Source: Whitmania pigra (lineage: Eukaryota; Annelida; Clitellata; Hirudinida; Haemopidae). Taken from it: a DNA stretch of 64,000 nucleotides. Each line of letters opens with the position of its first letter. Position 1 is the stretch's first letter. A program made the translations under genes and the position numbers. The DNA lies in assembly GCA_021613335.1 (NCBI GenBank), contig JAJTWR010000383.1, positions 371,082 through 435,081 on the forward strand, read 5' to 3'. This document shows positions 45,601 to 57,520 of the stretch, piece by piece. The notes beneath the pieces are model-generated. The model was not told where the DNA came from, did no database searches, and saw only the letters and a list, made by a program, of their open reading frames with translations.

Positions 45601-48600
45601 TTTTCATTAAAAATATTCGCATTGACAACCTTACTGTGAAACATCAGTTTTTGTTAAAATAATGAAATGCCCACTCAATAACAATATCGAGCCGAAATAA
45701 CTAGTCTAGAGAAACAATTGTGAAATAACACCACATTCCAGAGGATTTTTTTTAATCATCTCCGTCTAACTCCACAATGCTTGCACTTCGCTCCATTATG
45801 CTGCCTCGAACTCTTATCAAGGGCCGCATGCTTCGTTTCGAAGATTCCTTAAAATAGCAATAATTATTCCTTAAAATATGTTAATAAAATTTACCAATAC
45901 ATTTTTACAATCATAAAAATTTCTGATGTTTTCCAGTCAGGGTTATAACAATATTTTTTGTAGATTAACTGCACCTCGGGTACGATGCTCCTTCTGGAAT
46001 TCTTCGACGCGAAACGCAGGACACTTTCTGGCATATTTCTCGAATACTTCTGGACTGTGTGTTATATCGCCTTACCAGGGATGGCTTACCTGATCAAAGG
46101 CTGGAGCATTCTGCAGATAACCATCTCAGTGGCATCTCTGATTTTGTCATTACTAATAATGTACGTTATTATTTCGAACTAAAATTAGCTTGGTTTGGTT
46201 ATTTCTGTAGTTACCTCAAAATTAACGCAATTGCATATGCATGTTATTAAAAACAAGTTGATTTCTCTAGAATGTATCTTCACATACATCTTACTATAGT
46301 ACTAATAAATTTTGATTGCAGCTCTGCAGTATCAAAATTTTAAAAAATTAATATTTTTAAAAAATATTTTTTTACAGACCGATACCAGAACCTCCTTCCT
46401 GGTTGATAACCAGAGGTAAAACCGAGAAGGCAGACAAAATTCTTCGAAATGTCGCAAGGTGGAATAAAGTCAAAGTTAACCACTTGATATTTGATTTGAT
46501 TAAATTACAATATAACATCTCAACAAAAGTTTATTGCTTATATTTTTCAGCTAGACCCAGACATTGTGCTTGTCTCCAAAATTCTGAAACCAATCGAGCA
46601 AACAGCCGAAGAACAACGTTGTATAACATCTGAAATGGCATCTTTTGCACCAGGCAATACAAAAGAGGAAAATAGTTCTAGAGGATGTAAGACTGATGAG
46701 GAAGTTGTAAATGATGTATCCATTATTGAACCATTCACCTACGAACCGAAAAAGAACTCGATGAAAAGACACCTCTTAGATCCTGTCATACTTAAGTGTC
46801 TCGCTATTTCGAGCCTTTTATGGTGAGTATTTGTCTATATCTGGTTATATCGAACTTTAAAAATTAATTCATATCTTAAATTTGAAAGCGTAAATAATAC
46901 ATCTGAAACTGCGTTTGATGATCTCCAAAACGTTTCTTTTTTTTCAAAAATTCATTTTTTTGTTTTGATCATTTGAGCTTGACTTGGAATATGAAATGTC
47001 AGTGATGGGTAGTTACTAACTATAAGTAGTTAACTACTAGTTAATAACTACTTTAAAGTAGTTAGGAAGTAGTTAATAACTACTCTTAAAAAAGTATTTA
47101 AAAAATTTAACTATTTGTAGTTAATAACTACTTTAAAAATAGTTAACTACTTTTTAACTACTTTAAAAAAAATTTTAAAATAAAATGAAGAAAAATATTT
47201 TATTCCAATTTTGCAATTTGTTACATCACTTTATAAATACAGTTTCTTTGTTTTCAACTTTTGCTTACTACCGCCATTTCTCGTTTCTGAATTATTACTC
47301 TTAGTAGTCGTATTCTGAAAACGTTTTATGTAAATTGCGATTTGGTTTTATATAAATTTGCGATTTTAATGCAGCTAATTTTGTCAAGGCATTTTCTTTA
47401 GTTGTTGAGAAAAACTCTGTTACTGATGGCATGGACACGGATGAGCCATTATGTGATATTTCTGAATATCTTGTTGGCGAAAATATAGCCGATTTGATTG
47501 AAAACGAACAAGATATTACAAATGCGGATAATGCGCTTCTTTTGCCTCCTTATAAGCGCTGCGGTAATCATACCTTAAATCTTGTGGCTACTGTGGGGCA
47601 CCCCGTCATAACAGCCCGGCGACAGAATAGCCCCGACAAAACAGCCCCGTCAAAATAGCCCGGCGTCAAAATAGCTCAAGACAAAACAGCCCCGACAAAA
47701 CCGCCCCGACAAAACGGCCCCGTCGAAACAGCCCTGCGTCAAAATAGCCCAGGACGGAAAAATCCCGTAAAAATGGCCCCGTCAAAATAGCCCCGACAAA
47801 ACCGCCCGGCGACAAAATAGCCCAGGACAAAACAACCCGGCGACAAAATAGCCCGGCGACAGTTTGATCAACTTAAACATAAGAAATACTAGAGTATAAA
47901 ATTTCTATTCACTATTAACTATTATAACAGCTTTTTATCGTTTCACTGGTAGATGCTAAAACATCAATGATTTCATTGTTATTGATTCTTGGAAAAGAGT
48001 CTTTCTCACAAGACATCAGCATGAATGATCTTGATGAAAACGACCTCTCACAAGCAACTTGTGATGAGGATAATGTCAACACAAATTTGTAAGCCAGATA
48101 CAAATAATATAAATACAATAATATATACGAATAAGCAAGACTATGCAAATTAAACTTCTGGAGAACAATAATAACAACAAACAATACTCAAAACGGTCAA
48201 AGCATTCAAGCCACTAATTTCGAATTAAATTTTGATTCAGTTTCACAACATTTTTTTAAAATACTTTGACATGGAGTTATCGTGGGGCTATAATGACGGG
48301 GCTATTTTTTCGCCGGGCTATTTTGTCGCCGGGTTGTTTTGTCCTGGGCTATTTTGTCGCCGGGCTATTTTGACGGGGCCATTTTGACGGGGCTATTTTG
48401 TCTTGGGCTATTTTGACGCCGGGCTGTTTCGACGGGGCTGTTTTGTCGGGGCGGTTTTGTCGGGGCTGTTTTGTCTTGAGCTATTTTGACGCCGGGCTAT
48501 TTTGACGGGGCTGTTTTGTCGGGGCTATTCTGTCGCCGGGCTGTTATGACGGGTCACCCTACTGTGGATGCAATGAAAGCAAGGGATAATCTGCGATACA

Positions 48601-50755
48601 AACGACTTTATGATAGATCAATGGCAAAGGTTGCATCATTATCAAACTCAGTTCATCGCAGTGTAAAAAATGCTGAGGTTGTACAGGACATTACGGGTTC
48701 AACATTTTTAAACCCAAAAATTACAAGGTGTCGTTAACAATCACCACCTCTGCTGACAATGCGGCTCAGAACAGTGAATATGAATGAATTATATGGAAAA
48801 TGTACCAAACTCTTGTGATAATGAGGTAGCTGAACAGCTCAATGATTATTTATCAAACTCCGCAAAAAATGTACAAACCCTACTTAATTATCCAACTGTT
48901 TGTGCTGCATTCATCAAGCTTAATTCAACATTACCAAGTTCGGCAGCAGTTGAAAGACGTTTTAGTATAGCAGGGCAGGTTTTATGTAACAGACGATGTA
49001 AATTATCGGATAATCATGTTGACATGATGATTTTTTTAAGAGATCGCCTGAAACATTTACTGAATACTTCTGTTTTTGATTAATTTGGACAATAAAATTT
49101 TGTTGAAAATGTTACACTAGTGTAAATAAATATGCTAATAATTATATTTTGTTCAATTGTCCAGAAAATTAATTTTATCAAATATCAACGGAAAAGTAGT
49201 TAAAGGTAGTTAACTACTATGCAAGTAGTTAAGGAGTAGTTACTAACTACTTATTTAAAAAGTAGTTAAAAATAGTTACTAACTACTTTTTAGGTAGTTA
49301 AAGTTGTTGAAAATGTTACACTAGTGTAAATAAATATGCTAATAATTATATTTTGTTCAATTGTCCAGAAAATTAATTTTATCAAATGTCAACGGAAAAG
49401 TAGTTAAAAGTAGTTAACTACTATGCAAGTAGTTAAGGAGTAGTTACTAACTACTTATTTAAAAAGTAGTTAAAAATAGTTACTAACTACTTTTATAAAA
49501 AGGTAGTTAACTACAGTAGTTAACTACTTTTTAAGTAGTTAAAGCCTATAACATTTCAGAAATTTTATTTCTATTACAGCAAAAACTTTATTAATTTGAT
49601 ACTAACTTTAATCCTTAAACAATTTTTTAAGGTTCTCGAACTGCATCATGTTTTACGGCATCATTTTGGCAAGTCCGAGTCTACAAGGAAATCGTTTCTT
49701 AAATTTCGTTCTTTTGGGACTTGTTGAAATTCCTGTCACTCTTGTGGCCTTCTTTTTGACCAAAACGTAATGCATTCATTAAAGTAATTGTAGATGATTA
49801 TAAATTTTAAGAAAATTCTGTTATTATTAAATATGAATTAGTTTTATTGAAAAGAAAATACAATAAATGATTATTTTCAGACTTGGCAGAAGATTGACAT
49901 GTTCTGCAGCTTTATTTACGGGTGGGTGTTTTGTGGGTGCAATCGTCTTCATCCCCAGAGATACAGGTTTGCTAATTGAAATATGGCCAATAATTAAAAA
50001 AAAATTACAAATTATTATTTAAAATTGAATAAAGTGAATCTTTAAAACTTTAAATAAATCGAAAACAAGATTAAAATTGGTAAATAGAAAAAATATTAAA
50101 TATTTCATTGACCTTAAATTTGTTTTAAGAATATTGTCATATATCTAGGTTCTTTGGTTTAGTGTGATATATTTTGTTTGTTTCGATGTACTGAAAATTT
50201 CAGAATCCATGATTTACCTGAATTTGGCATTTGTCATTCTTGCAAAAGGATTTGTCACAACTTCCTTCTCAATCACGGCACTTTACACGAAAGAGATTTT
50301 CCCTACTAATATCAGGTTAACTGAATAAGTTATTACAATTTTAAAATTTAATTGGCATTTTATAGCATGTTATCAATGGTATCATTTTAGAGGCACCTGT
50401 TGTGGTGTTTGTCAGATATGTGGACGACTCGGATCATTAGCAGCACCAATGACTGCCTACATGGTCTGCTTAATGTTCATTGTCTCCTTGGAACTACTTA
50501 AATTTATCAACATACTTTTAGAGAGATACATTCTAATCTTAATATTATTTTTAAAAAAATTGTTAATATTTTCAAAAGACCAAGTCTGAAAATTTGCTCT
50601 GGGTTCCTAACATTCTGTTCGGTGTGGTGTCCATAATCGGCAGCTTCCTGATTCTGTTCCTACCCGAGACCAACAACCAGCCCTTACCAGAAACTGTCGA
50701 GGACTGCCACAAGTTGAATGCCAACAAGTTCTTCAGCTGTCAGAATAGGAAATAA
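42606..50755 (+). CDS. SLC22-like organic ion transporter, copy E (11 exons, 577 aa)
   Basis: Exons: 42606-42732, 43466-43695, 44023-44250, 45964-46160, 46378-46474, 46551-46822, 49632-49766, 49881-49966, 50204-50315, 50391-50463, 50579-50755; 1734 nt, open to TAA. MFS motif DRYGRKR at about residues 152-158; the usual PESP is PEPP (about 264-267). The C-terminus is four residues shorter than in copies A, B and D (ends CQNRK). Predicted 12-span plasma-membrane organic-ion carrier, substrate unknown. Intron 3 starts with a donor that is also the first base of a hAT target duplication. Intron 6 (2.8 kb) holds a hAT carrying a foldback element. Intron 5 is only 76 bp. A possible poly(A) signal AATAAA is at 50975-50980. 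Confidence 0.87.
44259..45556 (+). mobile_element. hAT element 2 (1298 bp), 8-bp TSD, at a splice donor
   Basis: Near-identical to hAT element 1 at 36763 apart from about 50-60 nt replaced in the middle (45010-45025). Ends CAGTGTTGTGCAG / TTACAACACTG; target duplication GTTAGAAG (44251-44258, 45557-45564). The first copy of this duplication starts exactly at the GT donor of exon 3 of copy E. BED and C-terminal motifs are remnants only. Confidence 0.92.
47597..48558. mobile_element. foldback-type element (962 bp) with 9-bp TSD
   Basis: Inverted arms (about 47597-47862 and 48284-48558) are made of ~16-bp subrepeats such as CCCGGCGACAAAATAG and CCCCGTCAAAATAG. Ends GGCACCCCGTCATAAC and (reverse) GGTGACCCGTCATAAC. 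The target CTACTGTGG is duplicated (47588-47596, 48559-48567) and interrupts a hAT transposase frame between ATV and DAM. A 9-bp duplication and subrepeat arms are typical of Foldback/MULE elements. The middle (47915-48184, minus strand) encodes SSSQVACERSFS and a tail of hAT C-terminal type, a remnant of unclear origin. Confidence 0.82.
49100..49507 (+). repeat. 204-bp tandem duplication at the hAT right end
   Basis: 49100-49303 (starting TTGTTGAAAATGTTACAC) is repeated at 49304-49507 with few differences. Each copy includes the tail after the transposase stop plus AAAAGTAGTTAACT-type subrepeats. Confidence 0.85.
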
Positions 50756-51441
50756 CTTAATTGTTCTGTGTGTTTTAAACTTTGTTGGATATCGATATCG
50801 TAAATGATTATTTCCGTGGTAATCCAGTTTTAATTTAAATCTCAAATCATTGTACATCAATGTTTTTAAACTTTATTTCTTAAAGGTTTATTCAAGGCGT
50901 AGAAAACATAGAAGATTTTAAATACGTTTAATTTACATTATATTAACATCTTATTTATATTTTGTTGCTGTCGAAATAAACTTTATTTCGAGTAATCTTT
51001 GGCTCAGCGCAGTAACAATCTCAATATGTTAATTCCGTAACATTTATTTCATTCCATAGTATTTCTTTCGCAACAATTGTATTTGTTTATGATTTAAGCA
51101 TTCATTGTTAGGGTTATGCTAACAAATGTCCAACGGGTCTTCTCCTTTGTAATTTTTCAATTAATGTAGGGTTGGTTACAGCAGCATGTTGTCGTAAGGG
51201 TGAAGTACAAGAATACTAAATAGATTCACCATATTATTATACATTAGAATATTAGGCGTTGTTTTCATGAAATGCAGTTCCGACGTTGAAATTATCGCTT
51301 TTGTCAAAAATTGAGAAGAAATTGACTCTAAAAATTGTCGATCAGTAATTGTTGAAACGAGTCAAGAAAAAAATTGAAGTAAACGAAAGTGATTTTACCA
51401 AGTAGCAACATCGGAACTAAATTAACTTTAATTAACTAAAG

Positions 51442-51630
51442 ACCAAGTCTGAAAATCTGTGCTGGATATCCAACATTCTGTTCGCTGCGGTATCCTTAAT
51501 CGTCGGCTTCCTGCTTCTGTTCTTACAAGAGACCATCAACTAGTCCTTACCAGAAACTGTCAAAGATTGCCATAAGTTGAATGCCAACAAGCTCTTCGGC
51601 TGTCGGAGAAATGCTTATAAAAATTTTTAA
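51442..51630 (+). pseudogene. solitary SLC22-like exon 11 remnant
   Basis: Full-length (189 nt) copy of exon 11 with acceptor-like CTAAAG, but with TAG in place of CAG in the NNQPLP motif and other substitutions. No exon 10 stands before it. The preceding block (51384-51437, CGAAAGTGATTTTACCAAG) recurs before the remnants after copies A, C and D. Confidence 0.75.
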
Positions 51631-51780
51631 TTTGAATGAATAATAAAATACATTAAAGACATGGTGTTATCGTACAGAACTAGCAAATTTTAAATGACGT
51701 GCAACCAAAATATTAGTGCAAATACAAATAAATGTATGAAATACACTTTTTTGAATAAATTTTCTTATGTGCTATTTGCT

Positions 51781-51990
51781 TGCAGGTTGGCCGAATGGAT
51801 AGCGTTCCTGCAGGCGTCAGTAATGTCATTCGTAATATATCGTGTTCGAAAATACACTTCCAGGGTACACCCTCCTTTATGGGTGCTAGATACAAATGAA
51901 TGTACGTGGTGGGTCGATTAAGACGTGCCTTCACATCCTACCCGGATACATAAGGCATTCAAAAAATCGGTTAAACTTAAAATTTAATAT
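51781..51990 (+). mobile_element. tRNA-derived SINE, family 2
   Basis: A box-like GGTTGGCCGAATGG, B box-like GTGTTCGAAAA, and a body shared with 10507-10715 (GCCTTCACATCCTACCCGG, ATAAGGCATTC). It has an A-rich end. Confidence 0.65.
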
Positions 51991-52697
51991 TTTAATTTTG
52001 ATTTTTAACTTTTGAGAATTCATGGATAATTGTAAATTACATGAAGACGTATAAGAAATGAGTAATCCTCATCAAAGCATTTTTATATTTTCAAATCAAA
52101 TTGTGTTTAATAAATTTTACAAAAAAATGGAAAAAGCACCTGAATTTCAATTTGATCAAGTGACAGACTTAGTTCAGACGGTCGCTGGAAAAATTCATCT
52201 TAAAATAGTTAAACGAACAATTTTCCAAACCGGATACTTAAAGTTGCACTTCTAATTTCACGAAGAAGTTATTTTTTAAGCAAAAGCAGTTCTTCTAAAA
52301 TTATTCATTTTTTTGGAGACACCAACCAAAGCTTAGCTTGCTTTTATAACATCGAGCTAAATAAAAGAGTTGGTAAAAAGCGATGACATGTAATGGTAAT
52401 GTTTTTGTGCGTTCACGAGTATCTACATAAATTGGTCACAGAGTATCAAATTGCAGGACTTGTAGAATTCGGACTAACAATAGCTTCAACAGCTATTTAA
52501 ACCTGTGGATTGCCTGAAAAAATAAAAGAATTGCCACATTCAGGACATTCAAATTATTACAAACGATCTCAACAAACAATTTTGACTACAAAAAGGTCGT
52601 TATTGTTTAAAAATTCGCGTTTTAAATTTCAAATGTTGTTGCCATTGTTAAATACAGCAAAGTATTAACTTGCAGATTTGAAAGTTTTTTGAACAAA
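51991..52697. other. spacer before copy F, nothing recognised
   Basis: AT-rich, with no exon-like block shared with the rest of the array and no recognisable element. The 5' flank of copy F shows no TATA box I would trust. Confidence 0.35.
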
Positions 52698-55600
52698 ATG
52701 GATATTGACTCAGCTCTAGCAATAGTCGGAGGTTATCGGAGATGGCACATTGCGCTGTTTTTGCTTCTTTCAGTTGGTCTTGCTTTTCCATTGTGTTGGA
52801 ATACTTTCAGTCTGATATTCACAGGTGAGGTTTCAGCTTTTAAATTTTGAAATTTTACTTTATTTTAAATCATTGAAATACAATTTATTGTGAATTTAGT
52901 TTGAATTTGAAATTAATTTTGGTTAAAACTTTAAAAAAATGTTTTCAAAATAGTAAATTAATTTTGAATACTACCTCAAGGTTGGACTCCCAATCACGTA
53001 TGCAGCACAGGCATCTCAATGCTAAATGTCAAAGCTGGCAATTTTCAGGACTACATTGCAAATATCGCTGGTTTCGAAAATATCCTCAACATGTCTCAGC
53101 GTCTAATGCCATCAAAATGTTTCGAACTTAGAGTGATGAATCATTCGAATGTGTCAGTCACAAATGTCAGTTGGATGTCATTTGAAAGTCATCCTTGTAC
53201 TAAATGGAAATACGAGAATCACGGATATATGACAATGACAGAAGAGGTGAAAAAAGCTTTGCAAAGAGTCCTCGTTAAATTATTTTATGTAAATAATTAT
53301 TTGTAATATAGCATAGAATTTTAGTAATATTTTTCATTTGTAAAAGTTCAATTAAGCAAATTTCATCAACTGATCATGGAAAATGCTTGGCTGGTTATTT
53401 ACTTATGATATTGTGTAATAATATTAGTCTTTGTGTAACTATTATTTTGTATTAACAATACAATTACTATTTTATTAAATATTAACTTGAAATTTTAAAC
53501 AATTACAGTGGAATCTCGTCTGCAATAGAAATTATTTGATTGAACTCTCACAAGTTATTTTCCAAGTGGGATGCATGGTCGGAGATGTTGTACTTTCCAG
53601 AATGGCTGATTTATATGGAAGGAAACTTATTTTTGGACTTTGTCATGGAGCTTTGTTCCTTCTTGGAGTAACTTGCTCTTTTGTGACGTCATACATCATC
53701 TTTTTAACCTGCTTAGTTTTCATCGGAGTATTTGCATCGGTTCGTTGAAACTACTTGTGATGATTCGATTTAAACAAGAACAAATTTATTAAAAAAGATT
53801 TGAATAATAAACTGCAAAAAGGAAACAATTATATTATAGAATTTTGGATTGAAACAAATTGTAAAGGCATTAAAAATTTACCACAATGGTGGTACTGTGA
53901 GTAACCAACAGTAAAACCCTCATATCAACAAATTATTTCTAAAATAAAAATTATCTATTATTATATTAATTAGTTGTTTTGATTTTGTACCAGGGTGCCA
54001 TAACCTCGGGCAAACTTCTGGTTTTAGAAATATTCGACTCCAAGCATAGGTCAATGCCAGGCATTGGTGGGCAGATGTTGTGGACAATTGGACATCTGAG
54101 TCTTGGAGGATTGGCCTTCCTTGTGACCCAATGGAGGACATTGCAGCTCGTTATCTCGGCTCTACCTGGAGTTTACTTTCTCCTTTGTTTGTGAGAAATT
54201 AAATTTGCAAAGTCTTTTAATTGTTAATTCGGATTTTGTCTAAGCATTAAAAATTCATTTTTTGTACAAATCTTGAAGTGTCTGCAATCTTCACGACGTA
54301 TGAAAATAATAGACATGGCAATAGCTTAGTAATTATTTTTGAAAAGCATTTTACCCGAATCTCCTGTTTGGCTGTTCATGAAAGGAAAAGTCCGACAATC
54401 CGAAAATGTTTTGCGTGGAATGGCAAAATGGAACGGGGTCCAGGTTAAAATTGCTAAACAGTAAAAAAATGTTTCACATTTCATTATATGCTGAACTTCA
54501 TTCTTCTAATTACAAACCTCTCGGAACTCCATTATGATCAACCTGGTTCACTGCCAATACTCGATTACGTTACATTACGCCCTTTACATCATGCAATTCT
54601 AGAATTCTTAGTACTATTAATAAAACCAAAAATTGAACGCCACAAACATTTTAAAACACGCTTTAACTACAGCTTGATCCGGGAAAGAAACTTTTGTCCA
54701 CCATCATTATTTCACCCAATCATTCAAACGGCTACTCACAAAATCAAGTTTCTCAAAGCCATGGAAAGGAGGAAACATCCTTCTCATCACATTCTTCATT
54801 TAATGTCAAATTGCCTCTATACCTGGAGTCTCAGCGGATCAATGATAAAGGAGGAAAAACGGGAGATGCCAACAACCATCCCAGTCTTAAGGACGTGCTG
54901 ACTAATTGCTTGCTACTGAAATATCTTTTCTCTTCCTGCATGCTTTTGTTAGTTTAAATTAATTTTAATTTAATTGATTAGTGATTAGTATTAATTAATT
55001 AGTGATTAGTGAGCAAGTGGATGAACGAATAGGTGATGGATGAATGGATAGGTAATCGGTCGATTAAGCCCGATTAACAACTGAATATAAAAGATGACGA
55101 TTTACACTTATTTTAAAAGATAATGAATTTTATTTAATTTTATTTTATCCAATTTTCTTATCCTCAAATGTCAATAATCACTATTCTAACTCTAGAAATG
55201 ATCCAAGGACGACTAAAAAATAGTTACGCAATTATTGCTATTAATAAGACAAATATTTAAATTTTCATTATATATTAAAATATTTACATTATTATCACTA
55301 ATATCAGTTTTTAAATTTATATTCCAGCTTCAGTGGCCTTTTTGTTTTCATTGGGATTATTTTCATAACTCCATCATTGGCAGGCAACAGGTTCATCAAT
55401 TACACCATTTTGGGGCTCATAGAACTGCCTTCAACAGTCGTTGCGGCCTGTTTTTCCGAGAGGTTTGTAAAATTACAAGATTTTAACACCATTTGATCTG
55501 AAAAGAAAAACATTTTGAAAATCAATTTAGTTGAATATTATCAGTTGTGCTATAACGAATTACATGTAATTCGATACTGTAATTAATTACTTTTCTGTAC

Positions 55601-57494
55601 TTTTACTTGTAACAAATTACTATTTTTGGTCATACTTTTACCTCATTACTTTTTTTAGCATAAGGCGTAATGTAAATAAAATTATTAATTAGTTGAATTT
55701 TATTTAAAAATTATTTTTTAAAAATAAATTTGTCGTTTTTGTTAAATCGCAGTTTGTGGGTTAATAGTATCAAAATTTTTTTAAATGTATAAATCCTAGT
55801 ACAGAATCCTCGGAAGCCAATTTGAACATTGGTAGCGATAAGGGGAACAACATTGATGACGTGGCCATATTTAATCACAATGTTCAGATTTGAATCAAAG
55901 GAAGCAAAATCATATAAGTTTGCACATCTGTGTAAACAAAAAAAACTATGGTGACCCGTCATAACAGTCCGGCGACAAAATAGCCCAGGACGAAAAAATC
56001 CCGACAAAATGACGGGGTGCCAAAAACTATGTTCAGCATTGGAAGGTTCATCGTCAAACTTGTATGCATCCAGCACATGTTTCAAAATATGAGTTGTTGA
56101 CAAGAAGTGCATGTAAGAGAAAGGTAGACAACGTCTATGAGAGCGAACCAAAGAGGAAATTTCATCAAAACAACAGTTTCCAGTCATTTGTCTAACAATG
56201 AGCAGCCGCCTTAGTTACGACTAGAACTTAGTTATGTTGAAATGATAATGATAAGTTTATTTGTATAGCGATTAAGCGTAAGCGTCAGAGACGCTCAACC
56301 ATTTACATAGCCTCGATTCCAGTAGTATAGTGATATAACATCATTGTTCAACTGAATTCATAATACTTTACAACTGCTAATGCGTTTATTAAAAATTATT
56401 TAAGTTAGAATAATATTTTTGATTTTTACTTCATAGAATTGGAAGACGCATGACATTGTTCTCTTTTCTGCTGACAGCTGGATGCTCCCTCTCAACTATG
56501 GCTTGTCTCACTCTTTTCCAATTGGGTGGGTTATTACAAACATCTTTGACACTTTTCATCGATGAGGGTGTCACATTTATGTCATTAGAGTCAATAATTT
56601 TGGAATTAATTTCTTTAATGAAAAAATAAATGAAATTGGTTTGTCAAACATTCAGATGAAGATGCCAACTATTGGTCTTCAATGACGTTACTCATGCTGG
56701 CAAAGTTTTTCACATTCGGAGCATTTTCAATCATCATCCTTTACACAAAAGAGTTTTTCCCCACTAACTTCAGGTTAGTTTTGCAAAGTTTTATGATTTT
56801 AACTTTTAATTTTTATGATTTGACTTCTAATGACATATTTATGTTGTGATCAAACAAAAATAAAGTTATCAGTCGTTCCAGCATTCCCATTCTATTTTAG
56901 AGTACTTTCCTATACAGGCATTAAGATAAATACAAAAAAAATGCACCTTTAATGAGTAATTTTTCTATTTGTTAACAAAAACTCACGCTTCAAAATATGC
57001 ATCTCTCACTAGCCTTATCAAACATTTTGTAATTAAATGCTTCATTATAAGCTAATGTTATTTTGACGTATACTGTTTATATTCATTGATTGATACAAAT
57101 TTGTATTTTAGTGATTATTAATCCTTTAATTTATCAAAATTAAATAATTATAAAACTGTTTAAACATTTGTTTGCCAGGGCAACCAGTACTGGTATTTGT
57201 CAGATTTGGGGAAGAGTCGGTGTCTTGACTGCCTCCTTTGTAGCTTACCTAGTAATGTCTCAGGAATTTCATGTCTAATAAAAAAAAATTTAATTATTGA
57301 TTAGACATTTTTAAATTTTTTTAATTCAGAATAAAATTCAACTTACATGGGCACCATATGTAATCTTTGGACTCGTGTCGACAGTTGCTGCTTTATCTGT
57401 TCTTCTCCTTCCGGAGACGAAAGGCATGCCACTGCCTGAAACAATTGAGGATTGTTACAAATTGAAGAAAAAAAGCCCTCAGACTAAAAATTGA
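52698..57494 (+). CDS. SLC22-like organic ion transporter, copy F, divergent (11 exons, 590 aa)
   Basis: Exons: 52698-52824, 52981-53246, 53509-53739, 53994-54190, 54347-54443, 54673-54947, 55328-55462, 56437-56525, 56656-56773, 57179-57251, 57330-57494; 1773 nt, open to TGA. The exon 6 donor is chosen at TT/GTTAGT because only that keeps phase with exon 7. Exon phases equal those of copies A-E, but the protein is strongly diverged. Loop motif DLYGRK at about residues 165-170, PESPVW at about 277-282, C-terminus LPETKGMPLPETIEDCYKL, which is nearer the general SLC22 pattern. The extracellular loop is 12 residues longer than in A. Likely a plasma-membrane organic-ion carrier; substrate unknown. 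Intron 7 holds a decayed hAT with a micro-foldback. Poly(A) signal AATAAA at 57521-57526. Confidence 0.85.
55541..56253 (+). mobile_element. decayed hAT related to hAT elements 1 and 2
   Basis: The left end CAGTTGTGCTATAACGAATT matches the start of the elements at 36763 and 44259. BED-region remnants (GTGGCCATATTTAATCAC; ATGTTCAGATTTGAATCAAA) follow. The right end is lost and joins a SINE tail. It hosts the 72-bp foldback at 55950-56021. In intron 7 of copy F. Confidence 0.7.
55950..56021. mobile_element. 72-bp micro-foldback element with 9-bp TSD
   Basis: Ends GGTGACCCGTCATAACAG and (reverse) GGCACCCCGTC, the same two termini as the 962-bp element at 47597. Flanked by AAAAACTAT (55941-55949, 56022-56030). 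Removing it restores the hAT sequence AAAAACTATGTTCAGC, seen uninterrupted (ACTACATGTTCAGC) in elements 1 and 2. Confidence 0.8.
56250..56320 (-). mobile_element. SINE family 1 3'-end fragment
   Basis: The reverse complement matches the SINE tail: GGTTGAGCGTCTCTGACGCT and TATACAAATAAAC against the GCGCCTCTGACGCT and TATATAAATAAA of the copies at 5127 and 28903. Confidence 0.5.
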
Positions 57495-57520
57495 TTACCC
57501 GAATTATTAAACTATAATAT

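Larger units (their letters stand above)
47000..49550 (+). mobile_element. decayed hAT element in intron 6 of copy E
   Basis: Left end CAGTGATGGGTAGTTACTAA, then many TAGTTAACTAC-type subrepeats. The right side has matching subrepeats, but the last inverted end is lost, so no clean target duplication is seen. Transposase pieces on the + strand: RCGNHTLNLVATV (about 47560-47596), continuing as DAMKARDNLRYKRLYD after the foldback insert, and SSAAVERRFSIAGQVL (about 48930-48990). The interior is interrupted by 47597-48558. Confidence 0.8.

Noticed and set aside
47597..47862. Simple minisatellite of CCCGGCGACAAAATAG units
   Set aside because: It is paired with an inverted counterpart at 48284-48558 and bounded by a 9-bp target duplication, so it is an arm of a mobile element.
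47000..49550. Clean 8-bp target duplication for this hAT
   Set aside because: The right terminus is lost or rearranged and no matching direct repeat could be placed.
54488..54901. 137-codon frame overlapping exon 6 of copy F
   Set aside because: Exon 6 is read in another frame that fits the family phase and ends; this longer frame is an overlap by chance.
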